Below are positions 1 to 11,087 of a DNA stretch of 64,000 bases, piece after piece (the stretch's first letter is position 1; every line of letters starts with the position of its first letter). Under the pieces are notes generated by a model, which was not told the origin of the DNA, ran no database searches, and saw only the letters and a program-made list of their open reading frames with translations. Both the position numbers and the translations under genes were made by a program. The DNA comes from Bacteroidota bacterium (lineage in GTDB: Bacteria > Bacteroidota > Bacteroidia > Bacteroidales > UBA10428), in assembly GCA_023442525.1 (NCBI GenBank), contig JAEZZA010000018.1:19845-83844 (forward strand), given 5' to 3'.

Positions 1-1257
1 TTATTCGGCCTTGCCTCATGTATCGGAATGTATCATCCTTTCATATTCGCAGACGGCATAATTTTCGACGGCCGATCCATCCTGATCAGTCTTTGTACTC
101 TGTTTTTCGGGCCTGAGGCAGGTCTGATCAATTCGGTTATGACCATAGCCTACAGAATATACCTGGGAGGATCGGGAACCCCAATGGGTATTATGGTTAT
201 TCTATCAGCGTTTACGATCGGATTGTATTTTCATCACCGCAAACTGAAAGCTTCCGCCGGAAGTCTATCCCCCGTTTTTTTATACATCTTTGGTATCATT
301 GTTCACGCAGTGATGCTTATTCTGGTTACCACTCTTCCCGGCAAATATATTCTTCAGACATACCAATCGGTAACCTTTACTGTTATAGGAGTGTACCCGG
401 TAATTACATTACTGATTGGCAGAATTCTGGACGCTTTCCGCGAAAACAGAAAATTCATTGAGGATATTAAAGAATTCAACCGAAAACTTGAAGAAAAAGT
501 AGAGAACCGCACTGCACAGCTTCAGGAAGCCAATAAGGAACTGGAGGCTTATACATACACGATATCGCACGACTTGCGCGCACCCATAAGGGCTATTAAC
601 GGGTTCACAGGTTATCTTCTTGAGGACTACGGAAAAATTCTCGATGCCGACGGAATTGAAATGGTCAATATGATCCGCATGAATTCCGCAAGAATGGGAC
701 AACTCATCGACGATCTCCTGGATTTTTCAAGGGTAGGAAATGTATCGTTAAAGGCAGGTAAAGTCGACATGGATAAACTTGTTAATGAAACCAATAGTAA
801 CCTGTTAAATAGTTCCGACCGGAATATCGAATTTACGTGCGATAAACTTGGCATTGTAACCGGCGATGAATCATTGTTGAGGCAGGTATGGACCAATCTG
901 TTGTCCAATGCTCTTAAATACACAAAGAGAATTGACCAGCCCAAAATTAGCATCCGTTTCCGGAGAGATCAGGAAAGTGTAATTTATTCAATCCAGGATA
1001 ATGGTATTGGTTTCGATATGAAATATTCCGATCAGCTTTTCATAGTATTCCAAAGACTTCATAATTCTTCAGAATTCGAAGGATCAGGGGTTGGACTGGC
1101 AATTGTAAAGAGGATTATTGAACGTATGGGTGGAAAAATATGGGCTGAAGGAATTGTGAACGAGGGCGCAACCTTTCATTTCTCATTGCCTTATCAGTCG
1201 CATCCTTTTAGCGGAAGTGAGAATGTGAACACCGAACCTTTACCTATCTCCGACTGA
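1..1257 (+). CDS. Sensor histidine kinase with LytS-type 5TM domain (5' end outside window)
   Basis: The frame is open from base 1, so the N-terminus lies outside the window; the ATG at 28 is internal. The first ~145 residues are hydrophobic and carry a GMYHPFIFADGIIFDGRS-type stretch and GPEAGLIN, as in 5TM-5TMR_LYT membrane sensor domains. A short coiled coil (KLEEKVENRTAQLQEANKELEAY) leads into a HisKA domain with the phospho-acceptor His in TISHDLRAP (codon 568-570). HATPase motifs follow: N box RQVWTNLLSNALKYT, G1 DNGIGFD, G2 GSGVGLAIV. There is no receiver domain, so the phosphoryl group must go to another protein. The convergent receiver-kinase gene at 1194-3137 is the obvious candidate partner (inference). 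The last 64 nt overlap that gene tail to tail. Confidence 0.9.
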   Translation, partial: LFGLASCIGMYHPFIFADGIIFDGRSILISLCTLFFGPEAGLINSVMTIAYRIYLGGSGTPMGIMVILSAFTIGLYFHHRKLKASAGSLSPVFLYIFGIIVHAVMLILVTTLPGKYILQTYQSVTFTVIGVYPVITLLIGRILDAFRENRKFIEDIKEFNRKLEEKVENRTAQLQEANKELEAYTYTISHDLRAPIRAINGFTGYLLEDYGKILDADGIEMVNMIRMNSARMGQLIDDLLDFSRVGNVSLKAGKVDMDKLVNETNSNLLNSSDRNIEFTCDKLGIVTGDESLLRQVWTNLLSNALKYTKRIDQPKISIRFRRDQESVIYSIQDNGIGFDMKYSDQLFIVFQRLHNSSEFEGSGVGLAIVKRIIERMGGKIWAEGIVNEGATFHFSLPYQSHPFSGSENVNTEPLPISD

Positions 1258-3137
1258 ACTTTAATCTGGCCGCCCATCATTTCCACGTAACCCTTTGATA
1301 AGGCCAGGCCTATACCTGCTCCTCCGTATTTTCGCGTGGGTGAATTATCAGCCTGCCGGAATCGTTCAAATATCAACTCATGCATTGAAGGATCAATGCC
1401 TATCCCGGTATCTGAAATAAAGAATTCGATCCATTTGCCGTTCGTATTATAGCCGAATTGTATGGAGCCTTTTGCAGTGAATTTGAAAGCATTGTTGATC
1501 AGATTTATCAGAACCTGCATCAGCTTGACCTGGTCGACTATTACCTGGCAGGCGTCATCAGGCAAGCCCGGTTTATATGTAAATTCAATATCGGGCGAAA
1601 CACAGGTTACACTGAACTGATGATAGACATTTTGGAGAACATCATTTAATGCACATTCTACTTCCTGTAAGTGTTCCTGCCCTGCCTCCAGGGTTGCCAT
1701 TGAAATAATTCCCGATATGATGGATAAAAGCTGGTCGCTGCTTGCATCTACAATCTGCACAAAATGTTTACGTTTTAAGGGGTCAAGGTTCGGGTCAGCC
1801 ATTAATTCCGAAAACCCCACAATAGCATTCAACGGAGTACGAATTTCATGCGAAATGTTCTGAAGGAAAGCCGTCTTCAGCCGGTCGCTTTCTTCGGCTT
1901 TCTTTTTAGCCTGAATCATCTCGTCAATCAGCTTTTTCTTTTCCTCCAGATCCTGAATCAAAAGTTCCTCACCCCTCTTTAAAGCATCTTCGGCTTCTCT
2001 GCGAATGGTTACATCGCGAAGGATCATACTGGATCGCGGTTCCGTTTCAGCATTCTCGAAAAGAGTTGTTGTAACTTCGGCAGGGAACTTCGAACCATTT
2101 TTTCTCACAAAATAGTGTTCACCCCTTGCATGTCCTTTTATTTTTCTTTCTTCGAGTAATAACGGAAGGTTTGGATCAGATTCATCCACTAATTTTGAAG
2201 GATTCTTTGGAAACTCACCGTAGCTGTAACCAAATAAATCATGAGCAGCAGGATTGGCTTCATATATCGTTCCGTCGGTTGCAGTAAGCAAAATAGCATC
2301 AAAACTGTTCTCAAAAAAAGCACGGTATTTCTCCTCACTGTGCCTCAACGCTTCTTCGGATTTCTTTTGACCGGTAATGTCTTTTATAAGAACATGCCGG
2401 GCCTGCTTTCCATTAAATATTATGCTGTGCGATACAATTTCCACATGCATCAAATCGCCATTCTTCTTCAGATGTCTCCATTTATGCGGGGGAAAATATT
2501 CGTCACGTTGTGCTGTCACAACTTTCATTAAGTCCGGAATATCTTCGGGAGGACGAATGTCCTTCAGGGTTAGCGACAGAAACTCTTCATAGGAATAACC
2601 ATAAAGATTAAGAGCGGCCTTATTTACCTCAAGAACTGACAGAGTTTCACAGTCGTATATCAACATAGGTTGCGGATTCCGCTCAAACATAAGCCGATAC
2701 ATTTGTTCGCGACTTTCGAGCAGATTCATTGCCTCAATTTTCTGAAGCCAGTTTTGTTTTCGTTCCAGAGCATTTAAAACTGCAGGTCCAAGTCTTTTCA
2801 CATGTTCCTTGATAACATAATCGGCTGCACCGGCATGCATGCAGTTCACTGCAGTATCTTCGTTGAGTGATCCTGTAAAGATAATGAATGGCGTGTTGGC
2901 TGAATTCTCAAGTGTTATTTTCAATGCCTCCATTCCGTTAAACGACGGCATCTGGTAATCCGATATTACCAGATCGGGTTCAAAAGAAACCAAAGCCTCC
3001 CGGAACTGTTGCTCTGTTTCAACAATTTTTGTTACAACAGATGACAATGAACGTTTCAGTTCTTTATCTGCCAGCATGGCATCAGAACGGACATCGTCAA
3101 GAATAAGAATCCGGATAGCTTTAGTAGCTTCAGGCAT
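1194..3137 (-). CDS. Receiver-PAS-PAS-histidine kinase
   Basis: A soluble signalling protein of 647 residues. The start is set at ATG 3137 (MPEATKAIRILILDD), because the frame upstream lacks a plausible start and the receiver fold begins there. Order of domains: receiver (~1-125) with phospho-acceptor Asp in VISDYQMPSFNG and the conserved FIIFTGS; two PAS domains (~140-270 and ~275-400); a coiled coil; HisKA with His in NISHEIRTPLNAIVGF; HATPase with N box INNAFKF, G1 DTGIGID and G2 GGAGIGLAL. There is no membrane segment. A receiver at the N-terminus of a kinase suggests that its kinase activity is gated by phosphorylation from another kinase, perhaps the convergent neighbour. A close architectural paralogue lies at 51161-52687. 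Confidence 0.9.
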   Translation of the reverse strand: MPEATKAIRILILDDVRSDAMLADKELKRSLSSVVTKIVETEQQFREALVSFEPDLVISDYQMPSFNGMEALKITLENSANTPFIIFTGSLNEDTAVNCMHAGAADYVIKEHVKRLGPAVLNALERKQNWLQKIEAMNLLESREQMYRLMFERNPQPMLIYDCETLSVLEVNKAALNLYGYSYEEFLSLTLKDIRPPEDIPDLMKVVTAQRDEYFPPHKWRHLKKNGDLMHVEIVSHSIIFNGKQARHVLIKDITGQKKSEEALRHSEEKYRAFFENSFDAILLTATDGTIYEANPAAHDLFGYSYGEFPKNPSKLVDESDPNLPLLLEERKIKGHARGEHYFVRKNGSKFPAEVTTTLFENAETEPRSSMILRDVTIRREAEDALKRGEELLIQDLEEKKKLIDEMIQAKKKAEESDRLKTAFLQNISHEIRTPLNAIVGFSELMADPNLDPLKRKHFVQIVDASSDQLLSIISGIISMATLEAGQEHLQEVECALNDVLQNVYHQFSVTCVSPDIEFTYKPGLPDDACQVIVDQVKLMQVLINLINNAFKFTAKGSIQFGYNTNGKWIEFFISDTGIGIDPSMHELIFERFRQADNSPTRKYGGAGIGLALSKGYVEMMGGQIKVQSEIGKGSVFTFSLPLKGCD

Positions 3138-3394
3138 AATACAACACAATTTACCGCGTATATAAAAATAGAATAATCCTTTGAAAAATAAATAGCCCAC
3201 GTAACTTAAATTAATTTCATCCTTAAATCTTTTATTTTAGTCAAACGTGTTATCAATGACTTTAATACTGTAACATGCTGTATTTTAATATTATAAATTC
3301 AATTGATGCAGATCAATGCGTTTTTTGATGTCGATTAAGGATAACTTTGACGATAATTATAAGTATACAAGAGAAAATTTTCGTAGAAGATAAA

Positions 3395-4423
3395 ATGTAT
3401 TGTAAAGCGAAACATCTGGTTTTGGTGATTTTTATGACAATTGTTTACGCAAATATAAATGCGCAACAGATGCCAGTATACAGCCAGTACATGATGAATG
3501 GTTTCCTCCTTAATCCCGCCGTTGCAGGTCATGAAGGCTACACGGCAATAAATCTTACTGCACGGGAACAATACGCAGGTATACAAGGTGCACCGGCAAC
3601 TTACGCAGTTAGTTTCCAGACCCGGCTATTAAAAAACAGTTATATTGCACGATCAGCATCCATCAAACGCAGAAGACGGGTGATGTCGCGCAGCGGACGC
3701 GTAGGTTATGGTATTTATGCGTATTCCGACATGTCGGGAGCATTCAATCGCACCGGTCTACAGGGCACTTACTCGTATCATATTCCATTCGACCGCTCAC
3801 AATTATCATTTGGCCTTTCGGTGACCGGATATCAGTTTCGAATTATGGATGACAGAATCGTGCTTCTGGAGACCGATGATCCCAAATTGGCGAATGTTGA
3901 AAAGTCGGCTCTCATTCCTGATGCAAATTTCGGAGTTTACTATACCGACAAAAATTTATACGCCGGAATTTCTGCCATGCAGTTATTCCAGACTCCTTTG
4001 AAAATCGGTGCTGATAAAGAAGGACCGGGATTCAAAATGATCAGGCATTATTTTATTACAGCCGGTTACCGGTTTGAAGTCGACCGTGACATCCTTCTGG
4101 AACCTTCGTTTTTGTTTAAAACCACAGAAAAATTCATCTCCCAGATAGACGTGAACCTTAAAGGCTATTTTAAGGAAAACTATTGGGCAGGACTATCCTT
4201 CAGAAGTGGAGGCAGCTATAGTATCATCGAAGAGTCTTTCAACGGCAAAGGTTCATCCGCCATTATAATGGCAGGATTTAAAGTTGATAAATACTACTTC
4301 GGATATGCCTTCGATTATACATTCAATGCCATCGGCGTAAGATCGTACGGATCACACGAATTCATGGGTGCAGTAAAATTCGGAGATAACGCGAGAAGAT
4401 ACCGATGGCTGAACAGGTACTAG
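3395..4423 (+). CDS. PorP/SprF family type IX secretion system membrane protein
   Basis: 342 residues from ATG 3395; an earlier TTG at 3347 is rejected because the signal peptide starts at MYCKAKHLVLVIF. The mature protein begins near AQQMPVYSQYMMNGFLLNPA, the hallmark N-terminus of the PorP/SprF family (QYMxNxxxxNPAxAG). The rest is a series of amphipathic strands with aromatic ends, typical of an outer-membrane barrel. In Flavobacterium, SprF helps export or anchor specific T9SS cargo such as the adhesin SprB. No PorKLMN genes or large adhesin sit beside it here, so this is an orphan copy whose partner cannot be named. The upstream spacer of ~250 bp is A/T-rich and shows no other gene. Confidence 0.88.
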   Translation: MYCKAKHLVLVIFMTIVYANINAQQMPVYSQYMMNGFLLNPAVAGHEGYTAINLTAREQYAGIQGAPATYAVSFQTRLLKNSYIARSASIKRRRRVMSRSGRVGYGIYAYSDMSGAFNRTGLQGTYSYHIPFDRSQLSFGLSVTGYQFRIMDDRIVLLETDDPKLANVEKSALIPDANFGVYYTDKNLYAGISAMQLFQTPLKIGADKEGPGFKMIRHYFITAGYRFEVDRDILLEPSFLFKTTEKFISQIDVNLKGYFKENYWAGLSFRSGGSYSIIEESFNGKGSSAIIMAGFKVDKYYFGYAFDYTFNAIGVRSYGSHEFMGAVKFGDNARRYRWLNRY

Positions 4424-4444
4424 GTACCTTCCCGGCGATTTTCA

Positions 4445-4452
4445 TATCTTTG
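4445..4452 (+). promoter_or_regulatory. Candidate -7 box (TATCTTTG) for phosphofructokinase gene
   Basis: TATCTTTG fits the Bacteroidetes primary-sigma -7 consensus TAnnTTTG and lies 25 bp before the ATG of the phosphofructokinase gene. I see no clear TTTG -33 element at the expected spacing, so this is a weak call. Confidence 0.35.
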
Positions 4453-4477
4453 ATCAGACACATCAAAAACTAATGCT

Positions 4478-5599
4478 ATGCCGGAAAATATCGGAATATT
4501 AACTTCGGGTGGCGATTCGCCTGGTTTGAATGCCGCAATTCGAGGCCTGGGTAAGGCAGCCCTGAACAATTACGATTTTAAAGTTGTCGGATTCAAAGAC
4601 GGATTCCGCGGACTTGTCGAAAACAGGTTTATAAGCCTTGACCGGTCAAACCTTTCAGGAATTCTTACCGTTGGAGGTACAATTTTGGGTACCAGCAGGG
4701 ATAAACCCGATAAGATGCCAATGGACGATGAATATGTGGACATGACCGATGTAATTGTGGAGAATTACCATAAACACCGTCTGCATGCCTTGGTTTGTAT
4801 TGGCGGTGGCGGCACTCAAAAGAACGCCTATCTGTTAATGAAAAAAGGACTTAACATAATTACCCTTCCAAAAACCATTGATAACGATGTTGCAATGACC
4901 GATGTAAGCTTCGGTTTTGACACCGCCCTCGGAATTGCAGTGGAAGCTATCGACAGGCTGCACAGCACAGCTCACAGCCACCACAGGATCATAGTGGTGG
5001 AAATCATGGGTCACAGGTCGGGTTGGCTCGCCCTGAGCGCCGGATTATCGGGAGGTGCCGATGTGATTCTCATCCCCGAGATTCCATACGATATCAATAA
5101 AATTGCAGATTCCATTCTGGCGAGGGTAAAAGGCGGATCGAACTTCAGCATCATTGCAGTGGCCGAAGGTGCAATATCCAGGAAAACATTTGAAAAAACC
5201 AATGAATACAAGGAACAAATTGAGAAATGCAAGGATAAGGACAAGCTGAAAAAGTTAAAAAAACTCCTGAAGAAATGTCAGGGAATACAAGCCGGACATT
5301 CACTTAAACTCGCCCGGAAGCTTGAAGAAATGACACATCTTGAATCACGGTTGACCATTCTCGGACACTTACAGCGTGGAGGCACACCATCAGCAGCCGA
5401 CCGGTTGCTGGCCACACGACTGGGATCGGCCTGCGCGGATTATATCAGGCAGGGAATTTTTGGCGTGATGGTGGCTTCAAGAGGAGAATCAACGGTTGCC
5501 GTGCCTCTCGATGAAGTTGCAGGTAAAAGAAAAATCGTTCCACCCGATCACCCATGGATAAAAAGTGCCAGGGACGTAGGCACCTGTCTGGGTGATTAA
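4478..5599 (+). CDS. pfkA: 6-phosphofructokinase (PfkA superfamily)
   Basis: 373 residues; phosphorylates fructose 6-phosphate to the 1,6-bisphosphate in glycolysis. [18 protein letters not shown] near the N-terminus is the nucleotide-binding loop. The catalytic Asp is in LPKTIDNDV, sugar-binding residues in [11 protein letters not shown], and [15 protein letters not shown] near the C-terminus is typical. Two diagnostic positions stand out. The motif that reads GGDG in E. coli PfkA (Asp103-Gly104) reads GGGG here, losing the Mg-binding Asp. The position equivalent to Gly124 is Lys (PKTIDND), as in PPi-dependent and some ATP-dependent long enzymes. Gly at the 104 position argues for ATP, so the donor is probably ATP but not certain. 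A Lys-rich insertion (~235-270) adds about 35 residues. Hemerythrin follows after 23 nt. Confidence 0.92.
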   Translation: MPENIGILTSGGDSPGLNAAIRGLGKAALNNYDFKVVGFKDGFRGLVENRFISLDRSNLSGILTVGGTILGTSRDKPDKMPMDDEYVDMTDVIVENYHKHRLHALVCIGGGGTQKNAYLLMKKGLNIITLPKTIDNDVAMTDVSFGFDTALGIAVEAIDRLHSTAHSHHRIIVVEIMGHRSGWLALSAGLSGGADVILIPEIPYDINKIADSILARVKGGSNFSIIAVAEGAISRKTFEKTNEYKEQIEKCKDKDKLKKLKKLLKKCQGIQAGHSLKLARKLEEMTHLESRLTILGHLQRGGTPSAADRLLATRLGSACADYIRQGIFGVMVASRGESTVAVPLDEVAGKRKIVPPDHPWIKSARDVGTCLGD

Positions 5600-5622
5600 A
5601 TCTTATTTATTATTTCCATTTT

Positions 5623-6042
5623 ATGACAAACAACCGGAAATTCTGTGAATGGAAACCGGAGATGAGCGTAGGATCAGAAGAGCTTGACTATCAGCATAAG
5701 CATCTGGTTGAACTCATTAACCAGGTATACCATGCACATAGTTTGGGTAATCAGAGGAAAGTCATAGGACCTATACTGGATAAACTGGCCATATATACAT
5801 CTTACCATTTTAGCTTTGAGGAAGTTTATTTTGAATTGTTTAATTATCCTGAAAAAACGGAACATATAAAGGAACACGATGAGTTCAGGAAAATGATCAA
5901 TGAGTTCACCAGTCAATACAAATCAAGAAAGTCGGATGTAACCCCCGAGCTATTAAACTTCCTGAAAGAGTGGCTCCGGCATCATGTACTCGGATCGGAC
6001 AGGAGATATATAGATTGCTTTACCAAAAACGGGGTAAAATAA
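5623..6042 (+). CDS. Bacteriohemerythrin
   Basis: 139 residues, one hemerythrin domain with no fusion. The di-iron ligand set is complete: His in DYQHKHL, His and Glu in YHFSFEE, the two His of HIKEHDEF, and His and Asp in RHHVLGSDRRY. The N-terminal Trp-Lys-Pro (WKPEMSVG) and YIDCF end match single-domain bacteriohemerythrins, which bind O2 reversibly for storage, delivery or sensing. It lies 23 nt after the phosphofructokinase gene on the same strand, so the two may be co-transcribed. A link between oxygen handling and glycolysis is only suggested by that adjacency. Confidence 0.92.
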   Translation: MTNNRKFCEWKPEMSVGSEELDYQHKHLVELINQVYHAHSLGNQRKVIGPILDKLAIYTSYHFSFEEVYFELFNYPEKTEHIKEHDEFRKMINEFTSQYKSRKSDVTPELLNFLKEWLRHHVLGSDRRYIDCFTKNGVK

Positions 6043-6084
6043 CCACTTCCACTGCCGGACAACAGTTAACCAATGTAGAAAGGG

Positions 6085-6375
6085 CTAACGTATCACCAGG
6101 GTTTTTACCAGCTCTTCCCCTGCATTTTCATTCAGGCGATCGATAATCTGTCTGCGCATCATGAGTAGTTCATTCTTCAGAACGGCAGAGGTAATGTGCA
6201 AATAGAGAACGCCGTTCCGGATGTAAATCTTATCGGTTCGAGAAGCGATGGTGCGACCCATCATCTCTTCCCATTGAGAAACCAGGCTTACTTCCTTTAA
6301 TTTCCGGTCGATATTCAATTCCCTCAGACAATCTGAGATCACATCACTTATTCGTTGGGTATTACTTTTCCGCAT
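6085..6375 (-). CDS. DUF721 (DciA-like) protein
   Basis: 96 residues. The region SLVSQWEEMMGRTIASRTDKIYIRNGVLYLHI matches the DUF721 core: a conserved Trp, then a short basic beta region ending in LKNELLMMRRQII. This family includes DciA, a helicase loader or operator in bacteria lacking DnaC. Its start codon overlaps the recF stop by one base (TAATG), so the two are translationally coupled. The recF-DUF721 pairing is common in Bacteroidetes and fits a replication or repair role, which is inferred. Confidence 0.85.
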   Translation of the reverse strand: MRKSNTQRISDVISDCLRELNIDRKLKEVSLVSQWEEMMGRTIASRTDKIYIRNGVLYLHITSAVLKNELLMMRRQIIDRLNENAGEELVKTLVIR

Positions 6376-7481
6376 TAATCAAATTTAACTACTTTTCCAT
6401 TATCGATAGTAAACAGCTTATAATCCGTATTCATTTCTTCAAGAATCGATTTCATTTTTTCCAGATCGGTATGTGTTATGAAAATCTGGCCGAAATGTTC
6501 GTCGGATACCTGCCGTATGATCTGCCGCACCCTCGATTCATCGAATTTGTCAAATACATCGTCCAGCAAAAGGATTGGCTTCATGGAGTTCATTTCTTTT
6601 ATGAAATCGTGCTGGGCAAGTTTGAGAGTTACAAGAAAAGTCTTCTGTTGTCCCTGCGAACCGGTCTTTTTCAAAGGATACCCGTTTATCTTTAATAAAA
6701 GATCATCTTTATGGATGCCATGGGTTGTATACTGCATCATACCGTCTTTTTCCCTGGAATTTTTCAGAAGACCTGAAAAGTCATCGTCAGACAACTGTGA
6801 AATATATTGGAGTTCCACTTCCTCCCTTTCGGGAGCAATCTGATGATAGTACTTGCTGAAAACCGGTATCATTTTTTGGGCAAACAGTGTACGGCTTTCA
6901 AAGATTCTTTTTCCGGGATTGATCAACTGGTCGTCGTAAATATCCAGCATATCCTTGTCGAAGTCTCTTTTCCAGCCCGCATCTCTGAGCAGTTTGTTAC
7001 GTTGGGCCAGGACCCGGTTATAATGCATCACGTCCTCCAGATAAGTCCGGTCGTACTGCGAAATCACACTGTTAAGGAATCTGCGCCGTTCTTCGCTGCC
7101 GTCCATGATCAACGATGAATCACGGGGCGAAATCATCACAACCGGAAAAAGACCGATATGGTGAGCCAGTTTGTCATATTCCTTTTTATCCTTTTTGAAT
7201 ACTTTATTCTTGTTGTGATGTATGCCGCAATATATTTCAGTAGCTGTATCATTTTTACGAAAGGTACCCTGAATAACCGAAAACTCCTCACCATGTCTGA
7301 TATTCTGGGAGTCTACAGGATTAAAATAGCTTTTACAGAGACATAAATAATGAATGGCATCGAGCAGATTGGTTTTGCCCACGCCGTTATTGCCTACAAA
7401 ACAATTAATCCGAGGAGAAAATTCAAGTTCGGCCTGCGGAAAATTCTTATAATCAATAAGTGAAACAGATTCGAGGTACAT
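6375..7481 (-). CDS. recF: DNA replication/repair protein RecF
   Basis: 368 residues, normal length for RecF, an SMC-like ATPase that loads RecA at gaps through RecOR. Walker A is GNNGVGKTNLLDAIHYL near residue 29. The ABC-type signature region is KKTGSQGQQKTFLVTLKLA (~275). Walker B is PILLLDDVFDKFD (~305), followed by the D-loop region and FITHTDLEKM. The N-terminal MYLESVSLIDYKNF is the classic RecF start. Its stop overlaps the start of the DUF721 gene. Confidence 0.96.
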   Translation of the reverse strand: MYLESVSLIDYKNFPQAELEFSPRINCFVGNNGVGKTNLLDAIHYLCLCKSYFNPVDSQNIRHGEEFSVIQGTFRKNDTATEIYCGIHHNKNKVFKKDKKEYDKLAHHIGLFPVVMISPRDSSLIMDGSEERRRFLNSVISQYDRTYLEDVMHYNRVLAQRNKLLRDAGWKRDFDKDMLDIYDDQLINPGKRIFESRTLFAQKMIPVFSKYYHQIAPEREEVELQYISQLSDDDFSGLLKNSREKDGMMQYTTHGIHKDDLLLKINGYPLKKTGSQGQQKTFLVTLKLAQHDFIKEMNSMKPILLLDDVFDKFDESRVRQIIRQVSDEHFGQIFITHTDLEKMKSILEEMNTDYKLFTIDNGKVVKFD

Positions 7482-7556
7482 GCATGATATTTATAACAAA
7501 GGTAGTTATTTTACAATCCACCCTGGTAAGCCTTTTAAACCTAAAATCCGAAGCTT

Positions 7557-8435
7557 TTACCTGAGCTCTCTCAACAGTATGTCTTGACCCTTTTGAAGTT
7601 CGGCAATTTGTTTTTCTGTAAGTGCGGGATATTTTAAGTCAAGTTCTTTAATCCGGCTGAGTATGATTTCCGCAACGGCCAGTCGCATAAACCATTTTTT
7701 ATCAGCAGGAATAATATACCATGGTGCATATTCTGTTGATGTAGCTTTGATCATCGATGTATATGCCATCTGATAATCATCCCAGTGTTTTCTTTCTTCC
7801 AGATCATTAACACTGAATTTCCAGTTTTTATGGGGTTCGGTAATTCTTTTCAGGAAGCGGTCGGCTTGTTCTTCGCGTGAAACATTCAGGAAAAACTTGA
7901 TGACAATAGTCCCGTTCCGGTGTAAATGCTTCTCGAAATCATTAATGCTTTTGTACCGACCTTCCCAGAAGGATGGCAGAATCTTATCCTGGCTGTCAAT
8001 GCCGGGTAATCGTTGATTGAGAAGCAGTTGGGAATGGACTTTAATGACCAGTACTTCTTCGTAATAAGAACGGTTGAATATTCCGATTCTGCCTCGCTCG
8101 GGCAAACGCCGTGTAGTCCGCCATAAAAAATCATGATCAAGCTCTTCGGCCGAGGGCTGCTTGAAATTGTAAACCTGGCATCCCTGAGGGTTTATACCCG
8201 ACATGACGTGTTTTATGGTACTATCCTTCCCGGCACCATCCAATGCCTGGAAGATGATCAGTATGGAATACCTGTCATCGGCATACAGCATGTCCTGCTG
8301 ATCCTGCATTTCTTTGATGTAGTTTTCCATGCGTTTTTTCGCCTCTTTCTTATCGATCCCTTTGGTATCAAAGGTTTTAAGATCCCTGAGGCTCTGAAAG
8401 GTGTCGGGTGATGCGATAAAATCGTTCAGGTTCAT
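7557..8435 (-). CDS. PPK2 family polyphosphate kinase
   Basis: 292 residues, one PPK2 domain. Walker A is FQALDGAGKDST (~61-72), with TIKHVMSGINPQG following. The second conserved block is GRIGIFNRSYYEEVLV, and the lid-region Arg residues lie in EEQADRFLKRI. The family uses polyphosphate to phosphorylate nucleoside mono- or diphosphates. Single-domain proteins of this length with an N-terminal helical arm are usually placed in the class III-like AMP/ADP-phosphorylating group, though substrate cannot be assigned from sequence alone. A VTC-type polyphosphate polymerase domain is encoded 2.7 kb away. Confidence 0.92.
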   Translation of the reverse strand: MNLNDFIASPDTFQSLRDLKTFDTKGIDKKEAKKRMENYIKEMQDQQDMLYADDRYSILIIFQALDGAGKDSTIKHVMSGINPQGCQVYNFKQPSAEELDHDFLWRTTRRLPERGRIGIFNRSYYEEVLVIKVHSQLLLNQRLPGIDSQDKILPSFWEGRYKSINDFEKHLHRNGTIVIKFFLNVSREEQADRFLKRITEPHKNWKFSVNDLEERKHWDDYQMAYTSMIKATSTEYAPWYIIPADKKWFMRLAVAEIILSRIKELDLKYPALTEKQIAELQKGQDILLRELR

Positions 8436-8505
8436 GACAGTGCTTACTTATTGTCCGTTAGAAGGCAGACTGAAAACGGTTTAAAAATAGCAAAATAATT
8501 GTTGA

Positions 8506-10608
<2,103 letters not shown>

Positions 10609-10672
10609 TGGGATGGCTCGTAACATTTATTTTTTCTGATCGTTGAAGGTATAATACATTAATTTTTAAATC

Positions 10673-11080
10673 ATGGCAAATAAACCATTTTACGTGTGTA
10701 TTGCACTTATTGTCTGCGCATTGATGGTTGCCTGCGAAAAAGGGCCCGGCGAGGGTGGTTCTTCTTCAATAAGCGGTAGAGTAATTGTCAGGCAATACAA
10801 TGCCAATTTTACGGTATTGACCGAACCACCGTATGAAGCAACCGATGAAGATGTGTTCATAATTTACGGTGACGATGATACATACTCCGATAAGACATCC
10901 ACGAACTATGACGGAACTTTCAGATTCGACTACCTGCGCAAAGGTGAATATTCCCTGTATGCTTATTCCGAAGATTCGGCCAACTATCCGAGTCAGCGTG
11001 AGATAGCCGTAATACGAACTGTTAAGATTACCCGAAATAAGCAGGATATCAAAGTGCCTGATATTATTATTCTTAAATAA
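10673..11080 (+). CDS. Predicted lipoprotein with carboxypeptidase-regulatory-like fold
   Basis: 135 residues. The signal peptide ends in LMVAC, a lipobox with Cys at ~21, followed by EKGPGEGGSSS, so the protein should be a lipoprotein. The remainder has SGRVIVRQYN, then DGTFRFDYLRKGEYSLYAY, the pattern of a carboxypeptidase-regulatory/CnaB-type beta sandwich, ending in VPDIIILK. I do not recognise a named family. Only 7 bp separate its stop from the VTC-domain gene, so it is likely the first gene of that cluster. Confidence 0.75.
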   Translation: MANKPFYVCIALIVCALMVACEKGPGEGGSSSISGRVIVRQYNANFTVLTEPPYEATDEDVFIIYGDDDTYSDKTSTNYDGTFRFDYLRKGEYSLYAYSEDSANYPSQREIAVIRTVKITRNKQDIKVPDIIILK

Positions 11081-11087
11081 TTATGAG

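Noticed and set aside
5160..5290. Lys-rich insertion in phosphofructokinase as sign of a frameshift
   Set aside because: The frame and family motifs continue on both sides; it is a charged helical insertion.
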